From the NCBI GenBank assembly GCA_933228675.1, contig OW121742.1, forward strand, positions 112,133,242 to 112,197,241: a stretch of DNA of 64,000 nucleotides, given 5' to 3'. Below the pieces are notes generated by a model. That model was not told the origin of the DNA. It searched no databases and saw nothing but the letters and a program-made list of their open reading frames with translations. The position numbers and the translations under genes were made by a program. Below are positions 11,671 to 22,129 of the stretch, in pieces. Each line of letters begins with the position of its first letter. The stretch's first letter is position 1. This stretch comes from Stomorhina lunata (taxonomy: Eukaryota; Arthropoda; Insecta; Diptera; Rhiniidae).

Positions 11671-11880
11671 ATTAGACTCTTGAACACAAAGAGACCGTCT
11701 ATATTTTATGTTCGCCTGATAATTGTTTTGAACATCCAGGTTTTATTTATCACTTTTTTGATATTTATCACAATATTTTTATTTTTTTCCGATTTTTTAT
11801 TTTTCAGAAATTATTTTTATTAAATTTTAAAAATACCGCTCACGATGTTTACACAACCAGTGCCAGCACAAGACTTTTTC

Positions 11881-11896
11881 TCAAAAATTTCTTCAA
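11881..11896. repeat. LINE target-site duplication, right copy
   Basis: TCAAAAATTTCTTCAA, an exact match to 6675-6690, adjoining the 5' end of the element. Confidence 0.9.
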
Positions 11897-12085
11897 AAAT
11901 TTCTTATTTTTATATGAATTTTTTCAAAAAAATTTTATTTTTATAGGATATTTTTTAAATTTTTTTTATTTTTATAGGATTTTTTTCAAAAATTTCTTTT
12001 TTTTATAGGAAATTTTTCAAAAAATTCCTATTTTTATAGCAAATTTCCTTTAAAAATATAAAAATAAGAAATTTAAAAATCTGCT
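11897..12085. repeat. Palindromic satellite, continuation of the split array
   Basis: Degenerate units of the palindromic satellite in the same orientation as the array left of the LINE. They decay into AT-rich sequence by about 12085. Confidence 0.8.
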
Positions 12086-12111
12086 AAAAGTTTTCCATAT
12101 ATTAGTCATAA

Positions 12112-12126
12112 ATATGTATTTGCTAT
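12112..12126. repeat. SINE target-site duplication, left copy
   Basis: ATATGTATTTGCTAT, repeated exactly at 12491-12505 on the other side of the SINE. Confidence 0.88.
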
Positions 12127-12426
12127 TTGAACCGCCGTGGTATAGCAGGTTAGTCATCTGCCTAGCATACAAGAGGTCCCAAGTTCAATCCCTGTCAGGC
12201 TCACTTGAAAAAAAATAATTTTCAAAAAAGCGGCGGTTTCACTTCATAACTCAGCTAGCCACTGGTTATTGAGTATTAGGCTATGAGAAACTTCTCTAAC
12301 TAATGCATTTGCCGTTCGGAGCCGGCGTTAAAACGTAGGTCCCTTTCAATGAGTCTATAAATAGAATCAGATGCAGCTCATTGTCTGAGAGAAGTACCCC
12401 TTGTTCCAATTGGAATGTTGTCGGGG

Positions 12427-12490
<64 letters not shown>
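12127..12490 (+). mobile_element. tRNA-derived SINE, complete copy with TA tail
   Basis: A 364-bp insertion bounded by a 15-bp perfect target duplication. The head reads as a tRNA-like pol III promoter: an A box in TGGTATAGCAGGTTAG near 12139 and a B box in AAGTTCAATCCC near 12180. A body of about 230 bp follows, containing GCATTTGCCGTTCGGAGCCGG and CCCTTGTTCCAATTGGAATG. The tail is an AATTATATAT dinucleotide run (about 12430-12490). Three more copies lie at 14571-14742 (-), 19370-19512 (-) and 36804-37082 (+). The copy at 19370 also ends in a TA run, so this tail belongs to the family. The source tRNA was not identified. Confidence 0.9.
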
Positions 12491-12498
<8 letters not shown>

Positions 12499-12505
12499 TT
12501 GCTAT
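12491..12505. repeat. SINE target-site duplication, right copy
   Basis: ATATGTATTTGCTAT, identical to 12112-12126. Confidence 0.88.
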
Positions 12506-12849
12506 AATTTGTATGATTTAACCTTTTTCCCCTACCCAATAGCAATAAATAATAAACATGTAAAGCAGCCAAAAGATAAAGCATAAATAAGCAGCTACTC
12601 GTTCATATGTACAATAGATTCCGCCTAAAAGAAATCAGCAAAAGAAAAATAAGGAACCATGTTATGAATTTTCTAACTTATAAATATTTGTATCCATATC
12701 TAATGCCTATCTCTTCGATTACTTTTTACTTTAAACAAACACAAACAAAACCAACAATTTAAAGGTATCTACTACTTTACTCAAACTACATCTGTTAAAC
12801 ATACGTTGACATATCTTGTGTTAAAAATTGACAAAACATCAGTAAAAAC
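12506..12849. other. AT-rich DNA, nothing recognised
   Basis: No gene or repeat seen beyond short A/T runs. Confidence 0.5.
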
Positions 12850-13654
12850 AAGTAAGAAAGCGCTATAGTCGGTCAAGCCGACCATACGATACCCTTCACC
12901 ACTAAGGTCAAAGGTGTTATTTTTCCTGTGTAAAGACAAATATTTGCTAAATTTTGCCATCATACAAACATTTTCTCAAAACTTATATATTCAACCTGTT
13001 TCCGTCATTTGGACTTATATGAGAGCTAGGGTCAAATGTAGACCGATTATCTCGAAATTTGGCAGATTGATTACATTTATTACAAAAATTATGTATGCAA
13101 AAAATAGACTCAAAATTTCCATTATCTTTAGATTTACGAGCGTTTTAGTGATTTTTTGTCTCATTTAGTGCGTTTTTAAAGAAGAATTTGTATGGGAGCT
13201 ATGGTCAAATGTGGACCGATTTCAACGAAATTTGGTACCGTGATTTAGGTTTACATAAGCAGTATTTGTTTTAAATTTCATGAAAAAATATTGATATTTG
13301 TGGCCAATATAGCAATTCCGGGAAGTGGGACCTATGGGAGGTACCAGAAATAATGGACCGATTTTGACGAATTTCAATAGCCATAGTCCCATTATCAAAA
13401 AAATGATCTGTGCTAAATTTCATCAAATTATCTTTAGAATTGCGAGCTGTAGTTGGATTACAAGGTTTACATGGGGGTCCAGCCGTCCAGTCAGCCAGAC
13501 GGACGGACGGACATCGCTAAATCGACTCAGAAAGTGATTCTAAGCATATTGGTATACAAAAAGGTGGGTCTAAGACAAATATTTCTATGCGTTACAAACA
13601 TCAGCACAAACTTATAATACCCTTTCCACCTATGGTGGTGAAGGGTATAATAAG
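12850..13654 (+). mobile_element. Dispersed ~0.8-kb element, copy 1
   Basis: Starts AGTAAGAAAG, followed by GTCGGTCAAGCCGACC and GATACCCTTCACCAC. Ends with the fold-back CCACCTATGGTGG inside TACCC..GGGTATAAT. The ends share an inverted TACCCTTCACCAC / GTGGTGAAGGGTA motif. The interior has repeated 'ATGGTCAAATGTGGACCGAT' type modules and ends with CGTCCAGTCAGCCAGACGG and GTGATTCTAAGC. No coding capacity, so it is non-autonomous. Further copies lie at 20138-20771 (-) and 23566-24292 (+). Similar sequences are common in fly genomes as I recall, but I cannot place the superfamily. Confidence 0.8.
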
Positions 13655-13665
13655 AACTCGGCAAT

Positions 13666-13810
13666 GCACAATGGGACACAACGAGAAATTACAGGAAACA
13701 AATCTTTAGGCTTCTAGAGGACTCTATTGAAAATTATATGCAATACTTTATTACATAGCAGAGATGTGCTAAGTTGATACCCAAAAATTTTCTCTTCCAC
13801 CCCATTGTGC
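13666..13810. mobile_element. Possible 145-bp MITE
   Basis: Perfect 10-bp inverted ends GCACAATGGG / CCCATTGTGC, with weaker similarity inward. A related terminus, CCCACTGTGC preceded by a T/C-rich run, appears alone near 20978-20993. No clear target duplication. Confidence 0.35.
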
Positions 13811-14089
13811 TATTGAAAGAGCCAAAGACGCAGAAAACCAATTTAGTTTTTTTTTTAATTTTCAAAAAGACGCGTTAAATATGTATGATTTCGAGAGAAA
13901 AGAACATGAAGAAGGTCTTTGATGGGGTTTTTTTTAGCAAATACACAACGTTAATTACAACTACCAAAAAAACTTATAACATAGACAGAAAAGTTTTCTT
14001 ACTTTGGCGATTACTTCTTCTGGGGATGCCAGATAATAGAATTAGCAAAATATTCATGTTGTACGCGTTTTTATTAATGGGATGTTATG

Positions 14090-14291
14090 GGAAGCAACGG
14101 TTCTAATTAGTCTTAACTTGGTAAGCCCAGACTTAGATTAGTGCATCCTCCATCTCAACTGTTCACACTGACCAACTTGTGGCATCACCTGGGAAACTAC
14201 GTTAACATCCGTTAAAGTAGCGAACTAATATGTGCCGAGAGTTCTCCAAATAAGAACGATAAAGATATGGGTTCGGACGTCGGGCTAGTTA
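14090..14291 (+). repeat. Fragment of the 'AAGCCCAGAC' repeat family
   Basis: Matches the 5' half of the ~400-bp element at 26852-27250: GGTAAGCCCAGACTT, CATCTCAACTG, CACTGACC, ATCACCTGG, CGTTAAAGTAG and GACGTCGGGC occur in the same order. Other copies are at 22130-22540 (-) and, shorter, at 20055-20110 and 39299-39365. Confidence 0.75.
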
Positions 14292-14401
14292 AGACATCAA
14301 AAGGTGATCTATATTACAGCTTCCATGAGAGTAGACAAGAATGCGAAACCTATTATACAAATTTACCCCGTGTCTTCGATAGAGGAGAAAGAACTAAAAT
14401 C

Positions 14402-14512
14402 ACGCTATATTAAACGCTTATACTGCCTATGCTATTATATGCCGCTGAGTCATAAGCACTTGCACAGACAGATGAAGCTATTCTAAGAGTATTGGAGAGG
14501 AACAGTGACAGT
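14402..14512 (+). pseudogene. LINE-B reverse transcriptase C-terminal scrap
   Basis: In one frame it reads LY*TLILPMLLYAAES*AL then AQTDEAILRVLERN. This lines up residue for residue with the longer remnant at 18660-18890 (LYKTFIQPVLLYGAESWAL). Two in-frame stops are present, one of them TAA where the other copy has the Trp codon TGG. It is a dead fragment of the non-LTR lineage called LINE-B here. Confidence 0.7.
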
Positions 14513-14570
14513 GTCAGCAGAAGCTATCAATGGAGAATTTTAGAAAATCGAAACATGCCAGTGAGATCTG

Positions 14571-14742
14571 CATTTTAACTCCGGCTCCGAACGGCGAATG
14601 CATAAGTTAGAGAAGTTTTACATAGCCTAATACTCAATAACCAGTGGCTAGCTGAGTTATGAGGCGAACCGCCAGGGATCAATCTTCGGACCTCTGGTAT
14701 GCTAGGCAGATGACTTGCCTACTATACCACGACCGTTAACAT
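14571..14742 (-). mobile_element. SINE copy 2, 3'-truncated
   Basis: The reverse complement gives the tRNA-like head (CGTGGTATAGTAGGCAAGTC, then GAAGATTGATCCC as the B box) and the body up to GCATTCGCCGTTCGGAGCCG. The final CCTTGTTCCAATTGG segment and the TA tail are missing. Same family as 12127-12490. Confidence 0.85.
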
Positions 14743-14769
14743 TGGAAGTCTTGAAAGTTTGGTTTAAAC

Positions 14770-15343
14770 AAAAGGTGGCGCCGACGAGGATATTGAATAG
14801 CGGAAAAAACAAGGCAAAATCTGCAATAGTTCTTGCACTCTCCGAACTATTTGGATATCTCGGAAACAACAACTAAGTTACTAACATACAACTCGAATGT
14901 CAAGTTCATCCTGTGTTATGGTTGCAAAAATTGGAAACACACAAATGCCATCGATAAGCGCCTGCAAACCTTTGCAAATAAATGCTTATGGCAATATATA
15001 TTGGCTGAGTCGTATAAGAAATGAAGATCTACTTGAGGCGACAAACCAAATCCCTGCTTCTATAGAGGCATGTCAACGGAAATGGCGATGCATAGGCCTC
15101 AAACTTCGAAATCCATATACCAACTTTGCTCGACAAGCGCCCCGTTGCAATCCACAGGGAATAGGTCGTCGTGTTGGTGTACCCGCTAGAACGTGGAGAA
15201 GGTCAATTGATGCGGAGTTGCAAGCAGCAAGCTATTCTTGGAATGACGTAAGCCCAACATCTCGCAATAGATGTCCAATACAAAAGAATGGTTGCTCCAC
15301 TAGAAGCCAAGGACAAGCCACTCTTGGAATGACGTATGCCTAA
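14770..15343 (+). pseudogene. LINE-C reverse transcriptase C-terminal remnant
   Basis: The region encodes, across several frames, a decayed GADEDIE..AKS..L..LFGYLG motif and NSNVKFILCYGCKNWKHT. The open segment to 15343 then carries RIRNEDLLEATNQIPASIEA, RKWRCIGLKLRNP, NPQGIGRRVGVPARTWRRSI and DAELQAA. In intact insect non-LTR elements the matching C-terminal region reads YGCETW...RKWRWIGH.LR...WNPQGKR.RGRP..TWRR. The segment lacks the catalytic core and is interrupted by stops upstream, so it is debris, although 148 codons remain open. This lineage is called LINE-C here. Confidence 0.8.
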
Positions 15344-17055
15344 CATCTCGCAATAGAGTTCGATGCTCCACTGGTCAGTCCAGATACCAATATAGCCCGA
15401 CAAACGTTTCGTTTAAGTCCACAGGGAAGAGTCCGTCGTGTTGGTGCACCTGCTAGAACTGGTAGTTTGGTATATACAAAAAGTGGCGCCGACGAGGATA
15501 TTGAATCACGTATTAATAAGGCAAAATATGCATTCGGCATTCTCCAATCTATTTAGAAATCTCAACAATCACTGAGTTACGAGTAGGTATATAATGCCAT
15601 CGATAAGCAGCTGCAAACTTTTGCAAACAAGAAGAAGATCTACTTAAGGCGACAAACCAAATCCCTGCTTCTATAGAGGTATGTCAACGTAATTGTCGAT
15701 GGATAGGCCTTAAACTTCGAAGTCCAAATACCAACTTTGCTCGACAAGTGCTCCGTTGGAATCCACAGGAAATAGGCGGTCGTGTTGGTGCACCTGCTAG
15801 AGTTGAAGAAGGTCAATTGATGCGGAGTTGCAAGCAATAAGCTATTCTTGAAATGATGTCTGCCTAACATCTCGCAATAGAGTTCGATATAAATGGATGG
15901 TTGAGGCCCTATGCTCTACAGCGAGCCAAGGACACGATATTCTTGGAATGACGTCTGCCTAACATCTCGCAATGGAGTTCGATATCAAAGGACGGTTGCT
16001 CCACTGGTCAGCCCAAATACCAACATTGCTCGACGGCCTCTTCAACAGGGAAGAGGCCGTCGTGTTGGTGCATCTGTTAGAACTGGAGAAGGTCAATCGA
16101 TGCGAAGTTGCAAGCTATTCTCGCAATAGAGTTCGATGCTCCACTGGTCAGTCCAGATACCAACATTGCCCGACAAACGTTTAGTTGGAATCCACAGGGA
16201 ATAGACCGTCGTCTTGGTGTACCTTCTAGAACGTGGAGAAGGTCAATTAATGCGGAGTTGCCAGCAATTCTTGGAATGAGGTATGCCTAGCATTTCGCAA
16301 TTCAGTTCGATATAAAAGGATGGTTTCACTGGGAACCAAGGACAAGCTATTCTTGGAATGACGTATGCTTATGCAACATCTCGCAATAGAGTCCGATATA
16401 AAAGGATAGTTGAGGCCCTATGCTCCACTGGTCAGCTCAGATACCAATATTGTTCGACAAGCGTTTCTTTGGAATCCACAGGGAAGAGGCTGTCGTGTTG
16501 GTGCATCTGCTAGAACTGGAGAAGATCAATTGATGCGGAGTTGCAAGCAGCAAGCAATTCTTGTAATGAGGTATTCCAAACATCTCGCAATAGATTCCGA
16601 TATAAAAAGATGGTTGAGGACCTATGCTCTACTGAGAGCCAAAGACATGCTATTCTTGGAATGACGTCTGCCTAACATCTCGCAATAGAGTCCGATATAA
16701 AAGGATAGTTGAGGCCCTATGCTCCCCTGGTCAGCTCAGATACCAATATTGTTCGACAAGCGTTTCTTTGGAATCCACAGGGAAGATTCTGTCTTGTTGG
16801 TGCATCTGCTAGAACTGGTGAAGATCAATTGATGCGGAGTTGCAAGCAGCAAGCAATTCTTGTAATGAGGTATGCCTAACATCTCGCAATAGATTCCGAT
16901 ATAAAAGGATGTTTGAGGTTCTATGCTCTACTGGGAGCCAAAGACAAGCTATTCTTGGAATGACGTCTGCCTAACATCTCGCTATAGATTTCGATATAAA
17001 AGGATGGTTGAGGCCCTATGCTCCACTGGGAGTTCGGGATGACAGAAGAAGTCCT
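15200..17055 (+). repeat. Tandemly amplified LINE-C 3'-end fragments
   Basis: About 11 partial copies of the LINE-C C-terminus and tail follow one another. Each contains some of: GAAGGTCAATTGATGCGGAG, TTGCAAGCA, TTCTTGGAATGACGT, TGCCTAACATCTCGCAATAG, AGTTCGATATAAAAGGATGG and TTGAGGCCCTATGCTCCACT. Copies start near 15236, 15322, 15840, 15939, 16106, 16266, 16348, 16556, 16650, 16856 and 16950. Several also carry the upstream NPQG..RRVG block. Spacing alternates around 80-110 and 190-300 bp, giving a loose ~300-bp higher-order period (16410 and 16710 are close relatives). Small open frames across the region are fragments of this repeat. Confidence 0.85.
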
Positions 17056-18639
17056 ATTAAGAAGAATGACAAAGTTGCATTTTCTTTAATAAGTCACCCT
17101 TGATATCGAAAACCTCTGGCAACTATGAATGACTATCAGTGTTAAGACATCTGTAACGTCATCAGACATACATATATACATGCATATTGTACATATGTTT
17201 TCATATGTGTAATTGCAAGTCTTGATTCCAGCTACGATGTATAAACAGGGGTTTTGTAAACACAATTTGGTCTTGTCATAGTCCCTCCGCGTTTTTTTTT
17301 TTTTGTATCAGTTGTTACTGTCAATTGGCTTTTTTAGTTGTTGTCTCTTTTAGATTCTACATCTTCTGTTATTTAATGTTTTAAAGGGTCTTTGGTATCA
17401 TCAATAGACTTCTCATATTTGTATCATCACATTTTGGTTGAATGGCTAAATGGTTGACATAAGGGACGGACGGTTAGATGGAATAAATGAGTGAGTGAGT
17501 GAGTGCGAGTGGTTGTCGCTTTTGGTCTCTGGTTTATTTGTTTTCGTGTCTATTTGTGAGTTACTGTTGTTGTAGTTTATGGGTTAATTGCTCTTGCCGT
17601 TTTCTTTTTGTCGTTGTTGTTATTGCTCTTCACTTACGACAAACTCCGTTATATTCTCGATTTGTAGCTGAGGTTGCTTTTGGGTTTCGCTGTTGTTGTT
17701 GCCTTGTTTGAGTATTTTCGTATCTTTTACTGTGATGATTTGTTTGTAGTTTTTATGGAATTTACGCCGTTTTTTTGCAGCTGTTTGTTGACAAAAGTCA
17801 GAGACGCGTTTTTGTTACATTTACTCTCAAAATTGTGGATAAGATTTTGAACTGAAGACGAATTCAAATTGTTGCCAACAATTTTTTCTATTTATTTTTT
17901 GTTTGAATTAAAAATGATGAATGTTTAACATTTCATAATATCTTCGACTCTATTTCTATTTCGTTTGATTTGTCATTTAAACTGGGTTGGGCTGTGTGTG
18001 GATCTCCAAGATCTTCTTGCCCTGGTGTCATCGTTATTAACTCTTTTCAGTTTATTTTTTTTTTTTTTATTTCTTACCTTTGTCAATATTGATTTAATTT
18101 GTTAAGGTTTATTAATTTTTCATTTCCAATACATTTTTTTTTGTTCAGTTTATTTATGACCTTAAGAATTTCAGCCGATAAGCTCGTATTTGTTTCCCCT
18201 ATAACTCCATATTCATTTAACTTAACCTTAAACATCCAAAATAAATACTTTGTTAAATTTTGTTATCTTTGAAAATTTATCGGATTTATAACATTTTGTG
18301 GTGAGAACATCCCAGTGTTTACATAAAAACACATTTGATGATGTCTCTGGTTCAATATTTCAAAAAGGGTTAAGCGAGTCATTAAAGCAAATACAGAAAA
18401 TATTGGAAAAAAATTGCTTAATACTGGTATTTATAGGCCAAGCCTATATGATGGACAATTGTCTTATCTGTCACTTATTAACGTATTGAAATGTTATTAA
18501 GAAATCGAACAGCAAATACTGATAAAAACTTAAATTTATGAATCTACTTATGTATGCCATAACATTTGAACTGAATATTGAGGATAACTTCTATTCATAA
18601 AATATATATAAAATATTCACGATCGCCTGTAATGTTATC
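17056..18639. other. Non-repetitive DNA, no gene seen
   Basis: Contains a T run near 17290, a short GAGT tract near 17488-17505 and GTT-rich stretches. Short open frames at 17499 and 18298 show no domain or sensible composition. Confidence 0.5.
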
Positions 18640-19170
18640 CATGCAGTCCATGTTTACCTTGGTACCGCCGTCAACATAAATAACGACATAACTATCGAAA
18701 TCAAACCTAGAATCATACTTGCTAACAGATGCTATTTTGGCCTAAGCAGGCAACTAAGGCTCTATAAAACGTTTATACAACCCGTATTATTATATGGTGC
18801 TGAATCATGGGCACTTGCAAACACAGATGAAGCTATTCTTGGAGTTTTTGAAAAATCTTTGGACCAGTCAGCGTCAACATCGACATCGAATGAACCATGA
18901 GCTGCATGAGTTATACGCTGGCATCGACATAGTAAAACCCATCAAACAGCAGCGGCTGCATTGACTGGGACATGTTGTGCGAATGGATGAAAATACTCCA
19001 GCAAGAAAAGTATTTCAAAACATCCCGAGAGAACTCGTGGGCGAGGACGTTCGAAAATTCGATGAAAAACCAAGCCTAAAATTTGGAGAATATGTATACA
19101 AGATCTAGGCTCATGGGATTCTAAAATAGGCTCGGACTTTGACCTAAGTAGGTTGTAATATAGGCCATTT
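18640..19170 (+). pseudogene. LINE-B reverse transcriptase C-terminus and 3' end
   Basis: A frame open from about 18660 to 18899 reads YLGTAVNINND, then RIILANRCYFGLSRQL, LYKTFIQPVLLYGAESWALA, TDEAILGVFEK. This is the conserved segment after RT motif E in many insect non-LTR elements. After a stop and frame shift, scraps equivalent to GHVVRMDENTPARKVF appear near 18965. The 3' end follows as GTAGGTTGTAATATAGGCCA and TTTAAGTAAGTAAG at 19146-19180, suggesting a short TAAG tandem tail. Catalytic motifs are absent because of 5' truncation. A related 3' end is seen at 27150-27250. Confidence 0.8.
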
Positions 19171-19175
19171 AAGTA

Positions 19176-19345
19176 AGTAAGGTCAAAGGTAGAAATCCAT
19201 GTGCTTTGATCTTGTGCGCACATTCTCCAAATGCGTAGGCTTAGCTGTGAAAGATCTTCACATCGAAGTTCGGAAGTCCTCTTTTAACATAAGTAATTGT
19301 TTTTTTCTAGGAGTGGGTTACTAGCCCGACATCGGTATTTTACGT
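19176..19345 (-). repeat. Inverted fragment of the ~400-bp repeat family
   Basis: The reverse complement matches 27000-27190, including GTCGGGC..AACCCACTC, GGAAGTCC.AA, GGAGAAT and GAAG.TC.AAG. It lies head to head with the LINE-B 3' end ending at 19170. Confidence 0.65.
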
Positions 19346-19369
19346 TGTGGGATGTAAAAAATAGCAGTA

Positions 19370-19512
19370 TATATATATAATTCCTTGACAAGATTCCAGT
19401 TGGTACAAGGGGTACTTCACTCAGACAATCAGCTGCATTCGGTTCTATTTTTAGACTTAATGCAAGGGACCTACGTTTGAACTCCGGCTCAAAACGGCAA
19501 AATTCATAAAGC
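19370..19512 (-). mobile_element. SINE copy 3, 5'-truncated, with TA tail
   Basis: The plus strand begins with a TATATATATAATTCC tail, then the complement of the SINE 3' body (GGTACAAGGGGTACTTC, CAATCAGCTGCATTCGG). It stops at the equivalent of the GCCGTTCGGAGCC block. The tRNA-like head is missing. Confidence 0.82.
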
Positions 19513-19514
19513 GA

Positions 19515-20060
19515 CGTGGGTGTCTGCCGATCTAATTACAAACAATCAGATATACCATATTGTGTATTGGATGTACGTACAATTCAAGGAACCAATATGG
19601 ACTCCGATCATTACCTTGTTGCAGCTAAGGTGAGAACACGTCTGAGTATGTCACGGAACATACAGCACAAATAAAGTTTGATGTCATCAAGCTACAATCT
19701 CAACAAATTGCCATAATCGCAACGAACAGCTCTACTACTCAGAGAAGATATTCCCGGTTCAAACGACATCTGCACGCTAAGGCAATATATTGCCAAATCC
19801 ATGAAAATTGCTGCCAAGTCTGTATTAGGGAAACCCTATTCCTAAAAACTCTTGGTATGACGAGAAGTACCGCAATGTCATCGCTGAGAAAAAATACAGT
19901 CTACAGGACAACTCCGATGCCAGTAATTACGCTTTAAAGAGAAACGCCTATTCCGAAGAAAAAATAAAGAAATATAAAGACGTGTGTTTGAGGAAATTGA
20001 GATGTAAAAGAGTCGGAATGAAGTGCGTGATTTTACGGAAAGATGAAGGATAACCAACAT
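19515..20060 (+). pseudogene. Non-LTR endonuclease and linker remnant
   Basis: Translating around 19520-19670 in shifting frames gives TWVSADLITNNQIYHIVY, then DVRTIQGTNMDSDHYLVAAK. This is the C-terminal end of an APE-like LINE endonuclease: the IDHI-like Asp position is altered to IYHI, and the SDH catalytic triad end is intact. The following ~400 bp include NSWYDEKYRNVIAEK-like and ALKRNAYSEE-like stretches, as expected for the linker between endonuclease and RT. Several frameshifts are present. It may belong with LINE-B, but its position downstream of the LINE-B 3' end shows it is a separate fragment. Confidence 0.6.
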
Positions 20061-20137
20061 AAGTCAAGTTAAGACCAATCAGAACCGTTGCTTGGTATCC
20101 AACATCAGCCCAATATAGATTTATATAATTTATATTT

Positions 20138-20771
20138 CAATCTTCTTCCTGAGTCGATTTAATGATGCCAGTCCGTCCGTCCGTTTGGCTGGCTGGACTC
20201 CCATGTAATCCTTGTAATCAAAGTACAGGTCGCAATACTTAAGATAATTTGAAGGTCCCACTTTCATGGCTATTGAAATTCGTCCAAATCGGTCCATTAT
20301 TTATGGTACCTCCTATAGGTCTCATCTCTCCTTAATTGATATTTTGGCCACAAATATCTATATTTTTTCATGAAATTTAAATCAGACACTGCTTATATAA
20401 ACCAAAATCATTGTACCAAATTTTATTAAAATCGGTTCACATTCGACCGTAGCTCCCATATAAACTCTTTTGTCAAAAAGCACTAAATTAGACAAAAATC
20501 ATTAAAACGCTCGTAAAACTGCAGATAATGAGAATTTTAAGTTTATTTTTTGCATACATAATTTTTGTAAAAACTGTAATCAATCTGTCAAATTTCGAGA
20601 TAACCGGTCCACATTTGACCCTAGCTCTCATATAAGTCCAAATGGCGGAAACAGCTTAAATATATAAGTTTGGAGAAAATTTTTGTATGATGGCAAAATT
20701 TAGCAAATATTTGTCGTTATACAGGAAAAAGAACAACTTTGACCTTAATGGTGAAGGATATCTTACTTGTT
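20138..20771 (-). mobile_element. Dispersed ~0.8-kb element, copy 2
   Basis: Reverse-complement relative of 12850-13654: CTGAGTCGATTTAATGATG, CCGTCCGTCCGTTTGGCTGG, ATCGGTCCATTATTTATGG and GGTGAAGGATATCTTACTTG in order. The end with the CCACC..GGTGG fold-back is missing. Confidence 0.8.
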
Positions 20772-21579
20772 TTTTGTAGATTTCGTATATATAAAAATCT
20801 TTTATACAGAATCAAAAATGTGACTTCTGAAACGTTTTCAATTTTGAAAAACCCCGATTAGCCCTACTTTAAGGGTATAAAGCTCCCCTTCTGATAAATC
20901 CACAGACTCAAAATTCTAAACATAAGCCCGAGCTTACAGTTTTAAAGTTCTTGAATTATTTCCCCAAATTTTTTTTCAACCCACTGTGCGGTATATTATT
21001 GTTGTAGCCATATCGCCGTTGGAGGTTTCTGTGGTAATTAATAATTTTAATAGAAACTTATAGTCTCTTAAGTACTAACGACTTAAAATTGGGCTCAAAT
21101 TTTAATTTGGAGAATAAAATTACAAATTGAATTATTATGAATGGAAATTATACTAAATAATATACATATATGAAGGCCTACGATTAAAACATATTCAAAA
21201 AATTTGTCTATGATTGAAAATTGGACTTTACTAGTGAACTACTTGAGGATATTGATATATGGGGACTTACGATTACAAAATGGGCTATAAGATTTCCTAT
21301 AATTGAAAATTGAACTAAATGAGAATTATATGAGGACCCATGATTCGATTATAAAAAAAAAGACTATGATCAAAATTTTAACTATTTGAACTGGACATTC
21401 ATATTAAAAGAAAGATCAGAAATTCTTCTTACTACTTTTCGCAAATTTGCTACAACAGAAATTCGGCATTTTCATGGTTGGAAAATCAAATATTCAAAAT
21501 ATTGACTTGGTAACTTGAAGTTAAAAAAGTTAATTTAAATGGAGTTTGAGTTTTACCAATCAAAAGATTTTAAAACATA
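20772..21579. other. AT-rich DNA, no gene seen
   Basis: Loose internal repetition around 21170-21380 (variants of TACGATTA..AAAATTG and TATGATTGAAAATTGGAC). A lone CCCACTGTGC terminus-like motif lies near 20981. Confidence 0.45.
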
Positions 21580-21827
21580 CCCAGTAAAACTTTTCATTAC
21601 CAAATAATGAGTTAAACAGTTAAACTATTGAACACGAACTACTTACTCATTCGCTGTTTAAGTCATTACATTAACATGGGGATGTCATTGGAGGCAAGTA
21701 CTTACCAATTGCAGAAAAGTAGTGACTTGGGTAAGCAATTTGAAAGCAACAACAACAACAGCAACAACTTTTTTGTTGTTGTTTTATTAAAAACATATAT
21801 TTTTAAACGACATAAAAAATTTTTTTT

Positions 21828-21902
21828 ATGATCCCATGGGGGCTCGAACCCAGACCCTCCGACTGCTAGGCAGAGATTCTTCCACTGAGCTACTTCATAT
21901 GT
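21828..21902 (-). other. tRNA-like sequence
   Basis: The minus strand carries TAGCTCAGTGGAAGA as an A box and GGGTTCGAGCCCC as a B box, at tRNA-like spacing. The acceptor ends do not pair, so a functional tRNA gene is unlikely. It may be a SINE head or a tRNA pseudogene. Confidence 0.5.
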
Positions 21903-22129
21903 TGAAAACTTAGCAGCTTATAATTAATATAAACAATTTTTATTTTTAGATCCAAAATCATGTGAAAATAACTTTGTTTTTCCCTGCTTTTTTTTGCTTT
22001 GTTGTAATTTTTGGAAAAATATTTTTATACGATTTTTTGTAATTATTTTAAAACTTTTTTAAAATTATTTTAAAACTTAAATAATTTAAATCTTCTTTTT
22101 TGTATAAGTTTTTATATAAGATTGACTCT

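Larger units (their letters stand above)
6691..11880 (-). mobile_element. Near full-length Jockey-like non-LTR retrotransposon (LINE)
   Basis: A 5,190-bp element on the minus strand with a 16-bp target duplication, a 5' UTR, ORF1 (three CCHC knuckles), ORF2 (APE endonuclease plus reverse transcriptase) and a 3' UTR of about 380 bp. The 3' UTR ends with AATAAA, an A-run and about three CTTGAA hexamers instead of a long poly(A). There is no RNase H domain after the RT, which fits Jockey-type rather than I-type elements, but the exact family is not resolved. It inserted into the palindromic satellite. The 5' end (GAAAAAGTCTTGTGCTGG on the minus strand) directly abuts the duplication, so the copy seems full-length. 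The only clear inactivating lesion seen is the ORF2 frameshift. Confidence 0.95.
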
